Source: Stenotrophomonas maltophilia (GTDB lineage Bacteria > Pseudomonadota > Gammaproteobacteria > Xanthomonadales > Xanthomonadaceae). Taken from it: a DNA stretch of 64,000 bases. Below, one piece after another: positions 11,498 through 20,711 of this stretch; positions within the stretch are counted from its first letter, which is position 1; each line of letters opens with the position of its first letter. Under the pieces are notes generated by a model. That model did not search any database, had not been told where the DNA came from, and saw nothing but the letters and a program-made list of their open reading frames with translations. The stretch is from the NCBI GenBank assembly GCA_002363385.1, contig DEVL01000003.1, forward strand, positions 835,160-899,159, written 5' to 3'. A program made the translations under genes and the position numbers.

Positions 11498-11666
11498 CGG
11501 GGCTCGCAGAAATAGGGGATGCCCCGATTTTCACCGATGCGGCCGGTCCGGGCAAACATCGGCGACCGCATTGCTGCTATGTCCCCGTGGGCAGGTCATG
11601 TGCTGTCCGGAACAGCGCGCGTGTTGATCGGTGAATGCGCGGAATCCGGTTTCCTGCCGCCACAAT

Positions 11667-11696
11667 GCACATGCCCCGGCGAACCGGGGCATGTGC
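11667..11696. terminator. Strong hairpin downstream of the TonB receptor
   Basis: A perfect 13-bp stem (GCACATGCCCCGG and its complement) with a CGAA loop, 20 bp beyond the receptor stop. No clear T-run follows on either strand (GTTTG on plus), so it may be an mRNA 3' end or a weak terminator rather than a classic intrinsic one. Confidence 0.5.
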
Positions 11697-11715
11697 GTTT
11701 GTCAGGCAGATTTAT

Positions 11716-14109
11716 TTACCACTTGTAGGTCACGCGACCGTACACGTAGGCGCCGTTGAACCCGTACGGCGAGTAGTTGCTGTACGGCAGCATGCCCCAG
11801 GTGGAGTTCTGCAGGTCCACGGTGCGGTCCGGGTACTGGTCCAGGAGGTTGTCCGCGCCCAGGGTGAGGGTCCAGTTCTCGCTCGGCTTGTAGCTGGCCG
11901 AGGCATCGAGCACCCACGAGGCGTCATAGGTCTGGTCGCGCAGGGCGGTGGCCGAGTTGCGCACGGTGAACGAACCGTAGCGGGTGGCGGCCAGGTTCAG
12001 GTCCCAATGGTCCGTGCGCCAGGTGCCGCTGAGGATGGCCTTGTCACGCGGGTAGCTGTCCTCGATACGGCCGATCTCATCACGCCCGATCAGCGACTGG
12101 GTGATGCCCAGCGCGCCGAACACCGCGGGTGAGCCGATGAACTTCTTCACCTCGGTCTCGTTGTAGCTGTAGGCGGCGGTCAGCTCCAGCGAGCTGGCGG
12201 CGAAGGGGATCGTGTAACTGGAGACCGCATCCACACCGCGGGTGCGGGTGTCCACGCCGTTGGTGAAGTAGGAGAACGCGGTGACGCCCGGCAGCCCCAG
12301 CCCGGACAGCAGCGAATTGGCGGCGGCATTGGTGGTGATGTTGGTCGACAACACGATGCGGTCGTCGATGTCGATCTGGTACGCATCCACGGTCAGGTAG
12401 AGGCGATCCACCGGCTGCAGCACCAGGCCCAGGCTGTAGGAGGTCGAGCTTTCGGCCTTCAGCGGGCTGGCACCCAGCGCCTGCGCGGCGGGGCTGGTGG
12501 TCGGGAAGGTGCCACGTTCGACGAACACGCCGTTGACGATCGTGCTGGTGACCGCCTGGTAGCTCTGCTGGGCCAGCGACGGGGCGCGGAAGCCGCTCGA
12601 CGCCGTGGCGCGCAGGGCGACCTTGTCGGTGAAGGCATAGCGCGCGGAGAGCTTGCCGGAGAACTTGTCGCCGAAGTCCGAGTAATCCTCATAGCGGCCG
12701 GTCACACCGGCGGAGAACTTGTCGGTGAGGTCGGCTTCCAGGCCGGCATAGACGGCGTAGTTGTCGCGGTCGGCATCCACCGCGTTGAGCGGGGTGAAGC
12801 CGCCGAAGCCCTGCGCACCGCTGCCGGTATAGGAGTTCAGTTCACCTGCGGACTGCTCCCACTTTTCCTTGCGGTATTCACCGCCGAAGGACAGCGTGAC
12901 CGGGTAGGCCAGGCCCCAGTCCAGGGTCTTGGTCACGTCGGCGTTGACGATGTTCTGGGTGTACTCCAGCGCACCATCGTAGAACGAGCGCGGGCTGTTC
13001 ACACCGAGCGCGTAGTTGATGCTGTTACGGGTGTGGAAATCGATCTTGTTGCTGCCGTAGTTGTAGCTGACGTCCCAGTTCCAGCCGCTGTCCGTATCGC
13101 CCTTCACCCCGGCGACCAGCGAGCGATCCTTGGAATACTGATTGATCTCCGGCACGAAGCCGTCCGGGTAGGTCTGCGCCAGCAGCGCGCCCTGGCTGAG
13201 GTGGTTGCGCGAGCGGTAGAACGCGAACGAGGTGATGTCGCGGTTGCTGGCGATCGCGGTGGCATAAGCCGAGACGTGGTCGCTGAACTGGAAGCTGGCA
13301 TTGGCCGAGGCCGCAGTGGCATCCACCTGCGGGTCACCGACCACGAAGGTGGTCTGGCCGATGTTGGGGAAGTTGACCGTGTTCGGCGTTGTGCCCTGGT
13401 AGGGCCCGGCGCGGTTGCTTTCGTCCTGCTGGACGATCTGGCCGGCCACATGCACGCTGCCGCGGCCGTCGGCGAAGCCGATGCCGGTGTCGCCGGAGAG
13501 CTGGTACTTGTTGCCGTCACCGGCCGAGTACTGGCCGGCATCCAGCGCCAGGCTGCCGCCGGAGGCGGACCCCTTGAGCACGATGTTGATCACACCGGCG
13601 ATGGCATCCGAGCCGTACTGCGCCGAGGCGCCGTCGCGCAGCACCTCAACGCGTTCGATCGAGGCGATCGGGATCGCGTTGATGTCCACTGCCGACGAGC
13701 CGCGGCCGATGCTGCCGTTGACGTTGATCTGCGCGGAGGTGTGGCGGCGCTTGCCGTTGACCAGCACCAGCACCTGGTCCGGGGAGAGGCCGCGCAGCTG
13801 CGCCGGGCGGATGCCGCTGGTGCCGTCGGTCAATGCCGGGCGCGGGAAGTTCAGCGAGGGCAGGGCGCGGGCCAGTGCGGTGGCCAGCTCGGTGGTGCCG
13901 GTGGACTGCAGTGCCTCGGGGGTGATGATGTCGATCGGCGACTGCGATTCGGCCACGGTGCGGTCGGCCACGCGGGTGCCGGTGACGATGATGGTGTCCA
14001 GGGTGTTGGCCGCGGTGCGGGCAGGGGCGTCCTGGGCGGTGGCGGCGAAGCTGGACATACCGAGCGCGACAGCTACGGCGGCGGCGAGCGTACTGGTCTT
14101 GCGGTTCAT
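11716..14109 (-). CDS. TonB-dependent outer-membrane receptor
   Basis: 797 residues from the start MNRKTSTLAAAVAVALGMSSF; 12 upstream in-frame codons do not look coding. A signal peptide ends near ATAQD. A TonB-box-like DTIIVTGTR is followed by the plug domain (about 50-165, with RGLSPDQVLVLVNGKRRHTS and VEVLRDGASAQYGSDAIAGVINIVL), then the 22-strand barrel ending YVYGRVTYKW with a terminal aromatic. It imports an unknown large or scarce ligand. No N-terminal STN signalling domain and no sigma/anti-sigma genes are next to it, so ordinary rather than transducing function is expected. Confidence 0.88.
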   Translation of the reverse strand: MNRKTSTLAAAVAVALGMSSFAATAQDAPARTAANTLDTIIVTGTRVADRTVAESQSPIDIITPEALQSTGTTELATALARALPSLNFPRPALTDGTSGIRPAQLRGLSPDQVLVLVNGKRRHTSAQINVNGSIGRGSSAVDINAIPIASIERVEVLRDGASAQYGSDAIAGVINIVLKGSASGGSLALDAGQYSAGDGNKYQLSGDTGIGFADGRGSVHVAGQIVQQDESNRAGPYQGTTPNTVNFPNIGQTTFVVGDPQVDATAASANASFQFSDHVSAYATAIASNRDITSFAFYRSRNHLSQGALLAQTYPDGFVPEINQYSKDRSLVAGVKGDTDSGWNWDVSYNYGSNKIDFHTRNSINYALGVNSPRSFYDGALEYTQNIVNADVTKTLDWGLAYPVTLSFGGEYRKEKWEQSAGELNSYTGSGAQGFGGFTPLNAVDADRDNYAVYAGLEADLTDKFSAGVTGRYEDYSDFGDKFSGKLSARYAFTDKVALRATASSGFRAPSLAQQSYQAVTSTIVNGVFVERGTFPTTSPAAQALGASPLKAESSTSYSLGLVLQPVDRLYLTVDAYQIDIDDRIVLSTNITTNAAANSLLSGLGLPGVTAFSYFTNGVDTRTRGVDAVSSYTIPFAASSLELTAAYSYNETEVKKFIGSPAVFGALGITQSLIGRDEIGRIEDSYPRDKAILSGTWRTDHWDLNLAATRYGSFTVRNSATALRDQTYDASWVLDASASYKPSENWTLTLGADNLLDQYPDRTVDLQNSTWGMLPYSNYSPYGFNGAYVYGRVTYKW

Positions 14110-14453
14110 CAGGATGTGGCTCCGGTAGTGACGGTGCTGCACCAAAGCGACATGACGACATCGAGGATCGGGTCAGCGAAGGCGGTTGTTGCGGTGCGCA
14201 ATAGACGAATTAACGGGATATTCATCGCTTGTCAAATTTTCGCCATGTTCGTAAAAAACGTTGCAGCAGCAACCATTTACGTGCGGCGATCGATCCGACA
14301 GGAGGGTCCCGGGGAAGCGCAGGCGGGGTCGTGGGAGAGAGGAACGAGACCCGCCGCGCATCCCGGGGCGCGTCAAGTATTCGTTAACGCTAGAATTACG
14401 TCGCAGGAAAGGTGCTCACCAGCACATTCCATTCCGTTATATGGACCCCCAAG
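14110..14453. other. AT-richer divergent regulatory region
   Basis: 344 bp without a gene between the receptor (minus) and the ABC-F gene (plus). Bases 14205-14285 are markedly AT-rich for this genome (TTGTCAAATTTTCG, CGTAAAAAACG) and are the best place for the receptor promoter. On the plus strand, GTATTCGTTAACGCTAGAAT near 14377-14397 could supply a -10 element for the ABC-F gene. No Fur box or clear operator was recognised. Confidence 0.4.
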
Positions 14454-16310
14454 ATGATCTCCCTTCGTAACTTCGCCTTGCGCCGTGGCGAGCGGCTGCT
14501 GTTGTCCAACGTCGACCTGACCCTGCACGCGGGGTACCGCGTCGGCGTGGTCGGCCGCAATGGCGCCGGCAAGTCCAGCCTGTTCGCGGCCGTGAAGGGC
14601 GAGCTGGAGGCGGACAAGGGCGACGTCGATCTGCCCGGCAAGATCCGCATCGCCAGCGTGGCCCAGGAAACCCCGTCGCTGCCCGACCCGGCGCTGCAGT
14701 TCGTGCTGGAGGGCGACACCGAGGTGGCCGCCGTGATGCGCGAAGAGGCCGCGGCCGCGGCGCGCGAGGACTGGGAAGCGGTTGCCACCGCGCACCAGCG
14801 GATGGCCGAGATCGGCGCCTACGACGCCGAGGCGCGCGCGGGCAAGCTTCTGCACGGCCTGGGCTTCCCGGCCGAGACGCACTCGCGCGCGGTGTCCTCG
14901 TTCTCCGGCGGCTGGCGTGTGCGCCTGAACCTGGCCCGCGCACTGATGATGCCCAGCGACCTGCTGCTGCTCGACGAACCAACCAACCACCTGGATCTGG
15001 ACGCCGTGTTCTGGCTGGAACAGTGGCTGCTCAAGTACCCGGGCACCCTGCTGCTGATCTCGCATGACCGCGAGTTCCTGGACAACGTGGCCACCCACAC
15101 CCTGCATCTGCACGGGGGCGGCGCCAAGCTGTACGTCGGCGGCTATACCGATTTCGAGCGCCAGCGCGCCGAACAGCTGCGCCAGCAGCAGCTCGCCCAC
15201 GAAAAGGAACAGGCCGAGCGCGCGCATCTGCAGAGCTTCATCGATCGCTTCAAGGCGCAGGCCAGCAAGGCCGCGCAGGCGCAGAGCCGCATGAAGCGCC
15301 TGGCCAAGCTGGCCGGCACCGAAGCGGTGCGCGCCGAGCGCGAGTTCCGCATCGAGTTCGCGCCGCCGGCCAAACTGCCGTTCTCGCTGATCCGCCTGAA
15401 CCATGTCGAGGCCGGTTACGGCGCCGATGCGGTGATCCTGCACAACGTGGGCTTCGGTCTGGAAGCGGGCCAGCGCATCGGCCTGCTCGGCCCGAACGGT
15501 GCCGGTAAAACCACCCTGGTGAAGACCCTGGTGGGCGAGCTGGACCCGATCAGTGGCGAGCGTGCCGCGCATCCGGACCTGCGCATCGGGTACTTCGCCC
15601 AGCACACGGTGGAGTCGCTGCACGAAGGGCAGTCACCGATGGAGCACTTCCGCGACCTGGCCCCGGACGCACCGAACCAGTCCTTCCGCGATTTCCTCGG
15701 CAAGTGGAACTTCGCCGGCGACCGCGCGTTTGAACCGGTGGACGGCTTCTCCGGTGGCGAACGCGCGCGCCTGGCCCTGGCGCTGATCGCCTACCAGCAG
15801 CCGAACGTGCTGCTGCTCGACGAACCGACCAACCACTTGGACCTGGAAATGCGCGAAGCGCTGGCTGAAGCACTGGCCGACTTCGAAGGCGCGATCGTGA
15901 TGGTCTCGCATGACCGCCACCTGATCGGTCTGGTCTGCGACACGTTCTGGCGTGTGGCCGATGGCGTGGTTGAACCGTTCGACGGCGATCTGGATGCATA
16001 CGCGGCGTGGCTGCGTTCGCGTCCGGCCGCACAGGGCACCAAGCAGAAGATGGCCGCGGCAGCGCCTGAGCCGGCACCGCCGACCCCGCCGCTGCCCGCG
16101 CGCAAGCCGGCCAACCCGCACAAGCTGGCCGCCGCCGAAGCCAAGGTGGGCGAACTGGAAGCGCTGCTGGCCGATCTGGACCGCCAGTTGGCCGACCCGA
16201 AGAACTACGCCGATGCGACCCGCATGGCCGTGCTCGGCCGCGACCGCGAAGCGACCGCCACCCTGCTCAGCAAGGCCGAGCAGACGTGGATGGAGTTGCT
16301 GGACGCCTGA
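14454..16310 (+). CDS. ABC-F family ATP-binding protein (YheS/Uup-like)
   Basis: 618 residues with two ABC ATPase domains and no membrane segment. The first has GRNGAGKSS, FSGGWRVRLNLARAL and LLDEPTNHLD. A charged linker follows (about 235-300, with RAEQLRQQQLAHEKEQAERA). The second has GPNGAGKTT, FSGGERARLALAL and LLDEPTNHLD. The C-terminus is a coiled coil of about 80 residues (KLAAAEAKVGELEALLADL). ABC-F proteins act on the ribosome as translation factors; the C-terminal coil and linker resemble YheS. The start is at MISLRNFALRRGE, although the frame opens earlier at 14412. Confidence 0.9.
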   Translation: MISLRNFALRRGERLLLSNVDLTLHAGYRVGVVGRNGAGKSSLFAAVKGELEADKGDVDLPGKIRIASVAQETPSLPDPALQFVLEGDTEVAAVMREEAAAAAREDWEAVATAHQRMAEIGAYDAEARAGKLLHGLGFPAETHSRAVSSFSGGWRVRLNLARALMMPSDLLLLDEPTNHLDLDAVFWLEQWLLKYPGTLLLISHDREFLDNVATHTLHLHGGGAKLYVGGYTDFERQRAEQLRQQQLAHEKEQAERAHLQSFIDRFKAQASKAAQAQSRMKRLAKLAGTEAVRAEREFRIEFAPPAKLPFSLIRLNHVEAGYGADAVILHNVGFGLEAGQRIGLLGPNGAGKTTLVKTLVGELDPISGERAAHPDLRIGYFAQHTVESLHEGQSPMEHFRDLAPDAPNQSFRDFLGKWNFAGDRAFEPVDGFSGGERARLALALIAYQQPNVLLLDEPTNHLDLEMREALAEALADFEGAIVMVSHDRHLIGLVCDTFWRVADGVVEPFDGDLDAYAAWLRSRPAAQGTKQKMAAAAPEPAPPTPPLPARKPANPHKLAAAEAKVGELEALLADLDRQLADPKNYADATRMAVLGRDREATATLLSKAEQTWMELLDA

Positions 16311-16321
16311 TCGCGGCGGGT

Positions 16322-16377
16322 GATGCGGCACGCTGGTACGTGCCGCATCCCGTGTAGATCCACGCCATGCGTGGGTT
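16322..16377. repeat. Hairpin plus GTAG-headed REP element
   Basis: Between convergent genes there is an 11-bp perfect stem (GATGCGGCACG, 16322-16349). It is followed by GTAG at 16354 and a second palindrome (ATCCACGC/GCGTGGGT, one wobble pair) running to 16377. The second matches the GTAG-REP pattern seen at four other sites in this window. The pair probably also serves as a bidirectional transcription end. Confidence 0.65.
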
Positions 16378-17237
16378 TACCGCGCTTCCAGCCATTCCCG
16401 GAACCGGCGCGCCGCGTCGCTTTCGGCGCGCGAGCGCAGCCGCGTCAGCCAATACCTGCCCAGGTCCAGCGTCTGCGCAAAAGGCTGGATCAAGCGCCCC
16501 TGGGCCAGATCCTGCTCGAACATCTTCAACGGCAACAGCGCCACGCCCGCACCTGCGGCGGCGGCACTGGCCAGCGTCAGGGATGAATCGAACACCGGCC
16601 CACGCGCGTCCAGTTCCGGTACGCCAGCGGCCTGCAGCCAGCGTGGCCATTCGTCGCTGCGGTAGGAGCGCAGCAACGCCACGTTGGCCAGATCGCGCGG
16701 CTGCCGCAGCGTACGTGCCAGCGCCGGCGCGCACAGCGGCGCAAACGGTGCATCGAGTACAACGTCGCTGATCTGCCCCTGCCAGTCGCCATCGCCGAAC
16801 CGGATCGCCAGGTCCAGCCCTTCACCGGCGAGATCGATGCGGTTGTTGTGGGTCTGCAGGCGCAGTTCGATATCCGGATGGCGCGTGCTGAAATCGCCCA
16901 GACGTGGCAGCAGCCAGCCGGTGGCGAAGGTGCCGACCACCCCCACGCTCAGCACCTCGCGGAAGTGCCCGCCGACGAACCGGTCCAGGCTGACCGCGAT
17001 GCGGTCAAAGGCCTCGTTGAGCACCGGATACAGACGGGCCCCTTCATCGGTCAGGGCGACCCCGCGCGGTAACCGGGTGAATAGCGACACGCCCAGCCGG
17101 TCCTCCAGTGCCCGGATCTGATGGCTCAGCGCGGCCTGGCTGACACACAGCTCCAGCGCGGCGCGGGTGAAATTCTGGTGCCGCGCGGCAGCCTCGAAGG
17201 CGCGCAGGGCGTTGAGCGGCAGCTGGGGGCGGAGCAT
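16377..17237 (-). CDS. ampR: LysR-family regulator AmpR of the L2 beta-lactamase
   Basis: 286 residues from the MLRPQLPLNALRAFEAAARH start, which is exactly AmpR-like; the frame opens 28 codons earlier without similarity. An N-terminal winged HTH (FTRAALELCVSQAALSHQIRALEDRLGVSLF) is followed by a periplasmic-binding-like effector domain that senses muropeptides (VGVVGTFATGWLLPRLGDF). It is divergent from the beta-lactamase gene with a 207-bp shared gap, the standard ampR-bla arrangement in which AmpR represses without inducer and activates with anhydro-muropeptides. The 286-residue length fits known AmpR proteins. Confidence 0.92.
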   Translation of the reverse strand: MLRPQLPLNALRAFEAAARHQNFTRAALELCVSQAALSHQIRALEDRLGVSLFTRLPRGVALTDEGARLYPVLNEAFDRIAVSLDRFVGGHFREVLSVGVVGTFATGWLLPRLGDFSTRHPDIELRLQTHNNRIDLAGEGLDLAIRFGDGDWQGQISDVVLDAPFAPLCAPALARTLRQPRDLANVALLRSYRSDEWPRWLQAAGVPELDARGPVFDSSLTLASAAAAGAGVALLPLKMFEQDLAQGRLIQPFAQTLDLGRYWLTRLRSRAESDAARRFREWLEAR

Positions 17238-17444
17238 GGGGTGAGCCGTGAGCAGGGATGATGCATCTTCGCATTTCCCGGCCAGGGGCAGCGCAATGGA
17301 GGCCGGGTACGACAGCGTCATCAGGGGTGCTGCGAACGGTGGCAGCCTTGGGTATTAGATGAAGTAATGGCTCCTGCTGAAAAACGTCGCTGGTGGAAGC
17401 ACGGCCTGGTGCCAATACTCTGGCCTTCGCCAAGGAGAACCTGC
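17238..17444. promoter_or_regulatory. Divergent ampR-bla operator/promoter region
   Basis: The 207-bp gap between ampR (minus) and the beta-lactamase (plus) must contain the AmpR site and both promoters. By family precedent AmpR binds next to the bla -35. An AT-richer patch at 17348-17372 (GGGTATTAGATGAAGTAATG) is the likely core promoter. I could not fix the exact LysR T-N11-A box. GGAG at 17434 is the bla ribosome site. Confidence 0.5.
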
Positions 17445-18347
17445 ATGATTGCTCGACGACAGTTCCTGCAATGGACCGGCGCGGCCGCCGCGTCTGCGCT
17501 GGCCGCCACCGCCTTCGCCAAGACGCCGCTGCCCGCGCCGAAACCCGCCGTCGCGGCGAAGGACTTTGCGGCGCTGGAAGCGGCCAGCGGCGGCCGCCTG
17601 GGCGTAACGCTGCTCAACACCGGCACCGGCTGGCGCACCGGCAACCGGCAGGACGAACGCTTCCCGATGTGCAGCACGTTCAAGTTCGTGTTGTCCGCTG
17701 CGGTGCTGCATCTGGCCGACCAGGGCAGGCTCTCGCTGGATCAGCGCGTGGCCGTGCGCCAGCAGGACATGCTCTCGCATGCGCCGGTGACCACGCGGCA
17801 CATCGGCAAGGACGTCACCGTGCGTGACCTGTGCCGGGCGACCATGATCACCAGCGACAATCCCGCCGCGAACCTGTTGCTGGGCGTGGTCGGTGGGCCG
17901 GCCGGCGTGACCGCGTTCCTGCGTGCCAACGGCGATGCGGTGACCCGCAATGACCGTCTCGAGCCGGAGATGAACCGCTTCGCCCCGGGCGATCCGCGCG
18001 ATACCACCAGCCCGGCCGCGATGGCCGCCAGCCTGCAGCGCTTCGTGCTCGGTGACGTCCTCAAGCCTGCCTCGAAACAGCAGCTGGCCGACTGGCTGAT
18101 CGATAACGAAACCGGCGATACACGGCTGCGCGCCGGATTGTCCAAGGCGTGGCGGGTGGGTGACAAGACCGGCAGCAATGGCGAGGACACGACCAATGAC
18201 ATCGCCCTGTTGTGGCCGCTCGCCGGCGGTGCCCCGTGGGTGCTGACCAGCTACCTGCAGGGCGCGACGGTGGATGATGCCGGCCGCAACGACGTGCTGC
18301 GGCAGGTGGCGGTGCTTGCCGAAGGCATCATGCAGAAAGCCGGGTAA
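17445..18347 (+). CDS. blaL2: Class A beta-lactamase, L2 family
   Basis: 300 residues. A serine hydrolase that opens penicillins and cephalosporins in the periplasm. All class A motifs are present: S77-TFK, S137-DN, E173-PEMN (omega loop general base) and K241-TG. The N-terminus MIARRQFLQWTGAAAASALAATAFA has twin arginines and fits a Tat signal, as reported for L2. The ATG at 17445 is preceded by AAGGAGAA; the upstream open frame from 17367 is non-coding. Regulation is most likely through the adjacent ampR. A cysteine (C76) sits just before the catalytic serine, as in carbapenemase-type and L2 enzymes. Confidence 0.93.
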   Translation: MIARRQFLQWTGAAAASALAATAFAKTPLPAPKPAVAAKDFAALEAASGGRLGVTLLNTGTGWRTGNRQDERFPMCSTFKFVLSAAVLHLADQGRLSLDQRVAVRQQDMLSHAPVTTRHIGKDVTVRDLCRATMITSDNPAANLLLGVVGGPAGVTAFLRANGDAVTRNDRLEPEMNRFAPGDPRDTTSPAAMAASLQRFVLGDVLKPASKQQLADWLIDNETGDTRLRAGLSKAWRVGDKTGSNGEDTTNDIALLWPLAGGAPWVLTSYLQGATVDDAGRNDVLRQVAVLAEGIMQKAG

Positions 18348-18360
18348 CCGGTGCCTGCCG

Positions 18361-18389
18361 GGGAGTGCCGGCCAGCGGCCGGCACTCCC
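18361..18389. repeat. Perfect REP-like palindrome between convergent genes
   Basis: GGGAGTGCCGGCC and its exact complement surround AGC, a 13-bp stem between the ends of blaL2 and ggpPS. The core is the same GCCGGCC/GGCCGGC palindrome as the GTAG REPs, but without the GTAG head. It probably acts as a bidirectional 3' end. Confidence 0.7.
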
Positions 18390-18398
18390 TTCACAGCG

Positions 18399-20711
18399 TC
18401 AGCCTTCGGCGTGGCTGGTGCGCACCGCGTCCAGGAAATCCCGGCCCCAGCGATCCACGTCGTAATACTCCACGCTGCCAAACAGCTGGCGCATGCGCCC
18501 GGTGGCTTCCTCGTCGGGCATCGACAACGCCTGCAGCAGGCCGGCGGTAAGGTCGGCCGGGTCATGCGGATTGGTCAGCACCGCACCTTTCAGCTCGGCC
18601 GCCGCACCGGCAAACTCACTGAGCACCAGCACGCCGTTGCTGCCCTCGATGCCCTGGGTGGCCACGAACTCCTTGGACACCAGGTTCAAGCCATCGCGCA
18701 GCGGGGTGATCCACATCACCTGCGCGGCGGCGTAGTGCGCGACCACTTCTTCAAACGGGAGTGCCTGGGCGAAGAAGCGCACCGGGGTCCAGTCCAGTCG
18801 CGAGAAGCGCCCGTTGATCCGCCCCACCGCCTGCTCGATCTGGTTCTGCAGCGTGCGGTAGATGGTCATCTCGCGCGCGGCCGGCACGCAGATCATCAGC
18901 AGGGTGACCTTGCCCTGGCGATCCGGATGCTGTTCCAGCAGGCGCTCGAACGCCTCCAGCTTGGCCAGCGTGCCCTTGGTGTAATCCAGCCGCTCCACCG
19001 ACAACACCAGCTTGCGCGCGCCGATCTCCCGGCGCAGCTTGAAGATGTCATTGCGCACGTCGCTGCGTGCGAGCACGTTGTGGATGCGGCGCAGATCGGT
19101 GCCGACCGGATGCGCGCCCAGGGCGACTTCGCGGTCGCCCACGCGCAGGCGCGTGGTCATCGTGTCCAGACCCACCGCACACCCGTACGTGAGGAAGCGC
19201 GGGGCGCAGCTTTCCCACGCCAGACGCTCGGCCGGCATCGCGCCGCGCACGACGTCCACGAAGTTCTCCACCTGGCGCGGAATGTGGAAGCCGATGTAGT
19301 CGCAGCTGAGCAGGCTGCCGATGATTTCGCGGCGCCAGGGCACGACGTTGAACACATCCGCCGACGGGAAGTAGGTGTGGTGGAAGAAGGCGATCTTCAG
19401 GTCAGGGCGCAGTTCGCGCAGCGTGGCCGGCACCATCCACAGGTTGTAGTCGTGGATCCACACGGTCGCGCCATGCGCGGCTTCGGCGGCGGTGGCTTCG
19501 GCGAACTTGCGGTTGACCTTCAGGAATACCTGCCAGTCTTCTTCGCGGAATTTCGCGCGCTCCCAGAACACGTGCAGCATCGGCCAGAACGCTTCCTTGG
19601 AGAAGCGCTTGTAGAAGATGTCCACTTCCTGCTTGCTCAGCGGCACGCGTGCGGCGGTCAGGGTAGGGTAGCGCTCGGCATCCACCGCCAGATGGGTCTG
19701 GAACGGACCGCGCTTGGGGTCATCGATGCCCCACGCGACCCAGGAGCCTTTCTGGCCGCCTTCGAAGAAGCTCAGCAGCGAGGGAATGATGCCGTTGGGC
19801 GAGCGCGGCGGACGCTGCACCAGTACACCGTCTTCCATCACTTCATCGAAGGGCAGCCGGTGATAAACCATCACCAGATCGGCGCCGTCCGCGCGCGCCT
19901 GCGCTGGCGGGCGCAGGAAGGGGTCGTCGTCGGCAAGCAGACCAAAATGTTCGATCGCCTCGAGGATGCCGCCGCAGCCCGGCGCCTGCGCATGGAAGGT
20001 GTGTTTCAGATCGGCCGTGGCGGCGGTCAGTGCCGGCTCGGAATCGCCCACGCACACGCCGCGGAAACCGGAGGTGTACATCGACAGGTCATTGAGCGTG
20101 TCACCGGCCACCAGAATGCGGTCGCGCGGCAGTTCCAGCAGGCGCGCAAGCGCAGCCAGGGTGCGGCCCTTGTCGGTATCGGGCGGCAGGATGTCCAGAT
20201 AGCGGTCGGCCGAGTACAGCACATCGCAGCCCAGCGCCTGTGCGGCGGCCTGAATCTGCGAGCGCAGTGGCGCCAGCGTGTCGGGATCACAGAAGTAGGA
20301 GCAGCGGCGTTCCTGCGGCACATCCTGGCGCTGCAGCGCGGTGAACGGACGCATCGCAGCGGCGACCACCTGCTCGCCCGGCCAGTGCGCATCGATCATC
20401 GATTGCAGGGGTTGCAGCGGCTGCAGGGTGTGGCCGTCGACGACGGTGGCGCCGACATCGCAGACCACGTAGTCCGGGCGCGGAATGGCCGGATCGGAGA
20501 GCAGGGGCATCACCGCTTCCAGGCCGCGGCCGGTGATGAAGATCAGGCGGATGCCGGGGTGCTGGTCGACCAGCCGGTAGAGCCGATGGCGCGCGGCGGC
20601 ATCGCCGGCGAGGAAGGTGCCATCCAGATCGGTGGCAAGAATCAGTTGCGGTGCCGGCGGGGCCGGCGGTGTACGGGTTGGAGTGAGGGAGGTCGGTGTC
20701 GAAACAGTCAA
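18399..20711 (-). CDS. ggpPS: Fused glucosylglycerol-phosphate phosphatase/synthase
   Basis: 770 residues. Residues about 22-260 are a HAD phosphatase (D28-L-D30-G-T, FITGRG, K181, GDTLND 203-208) of the sucrose/glucosylglycerol-phosphate phosphatase type. Residues about 278-760 are a GT20 synthase. YHRLPFDEVMEDG, RSPNGIIP and SFFEGG near its start match glucosylglycerol-phosphate synthase rather than trehalose-6-phosphate synthase. Together they would convert ADP-glucose and glycerol-3-phosphate to the osmolyte glucosylglycerol. The same fusion is known from S. rhizophila. The start is TTG at 20709-20711, overlapping the upstream transporter stop (TTGA) and preceded by AAGGAAG; no ATG or GTG is available before the HAD motif. 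Expression is probably salt-induced and translationally coupled. Confidence 0.88.
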   Translation of the reverse strand: MTVSTPTSLTPTRTPPAPPAPQLILATDLDGTFLAGDAAARHRLYRLVDQHPGIRLIFITGRGLEAVMPLLSDPAIPRPDYVVCDVGATVVDGHTLQPLQPLQSMIDAHWPGEQVVAAAMRPFTALQRQDVPQERRCSYFCDPDTLAPLRSQIQAAAQALGCDVLYSADRYLDILPPDTDKGRTLAALARLLELPRDRILVAGDTLNDLSMYTSGFRGVCVGDSEPALTAATADLKHTFHAQAPGCGGILEAIEHFGLLADDDPFLRPPAQARADGADLVMVYHRLPFDEVMEDGVLVQRPPRSPNGIIPSLLSFFEGGQKGSWVAWGIDDPKRGPFQTHLAVDAERYPTLTAARVPLSKQEVDIFYKRFSKEAFWPMLHVFWERAKFREEDWQVFLKVNRKFAEATAAEAAHGATVWIHDYNLWMVPATLRELRPDLKIAFFHHTYFPSADVFNVVPWRREIIGSLLSCDYIGFHIPRQVENFVDVVRGAMPAERLAWESCAPRFLTYGCAVGLDTMTTRLRVGDREVALGAHPVGTDLRRIHNVLARSDVRNDIFKLRREIGARKLVLSVERLDYTKGTLAKLEAFERLLEQHPDRQGKVTLLMICVPAAREMTIYRTLQNQIEQAVGRINGRFSRLDWTPVRFFAQALPFEEVVAHYAAAQVMWITPLRDGLNLVSKEFVATQGIEGSNGVLVLSEFAGAAAELKGAVLTNPHDPADLTAGLLQALSMPDEEATGRMRQLFGSVEYYDVDRWGRDFLDAVRTSHAEG

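Noticed and set aside
18399..20711. Trehalose-6-phosphate synthase/phosphatase (OtsA/OtsB) as annotation
   Set aside because: The GT20 start motifs (YHRLPFDEV, RSPNGIIP) and N-terminal phosphatase order fit glucosylglycerol-phosphate enzymes better than OtsA/OtsB.
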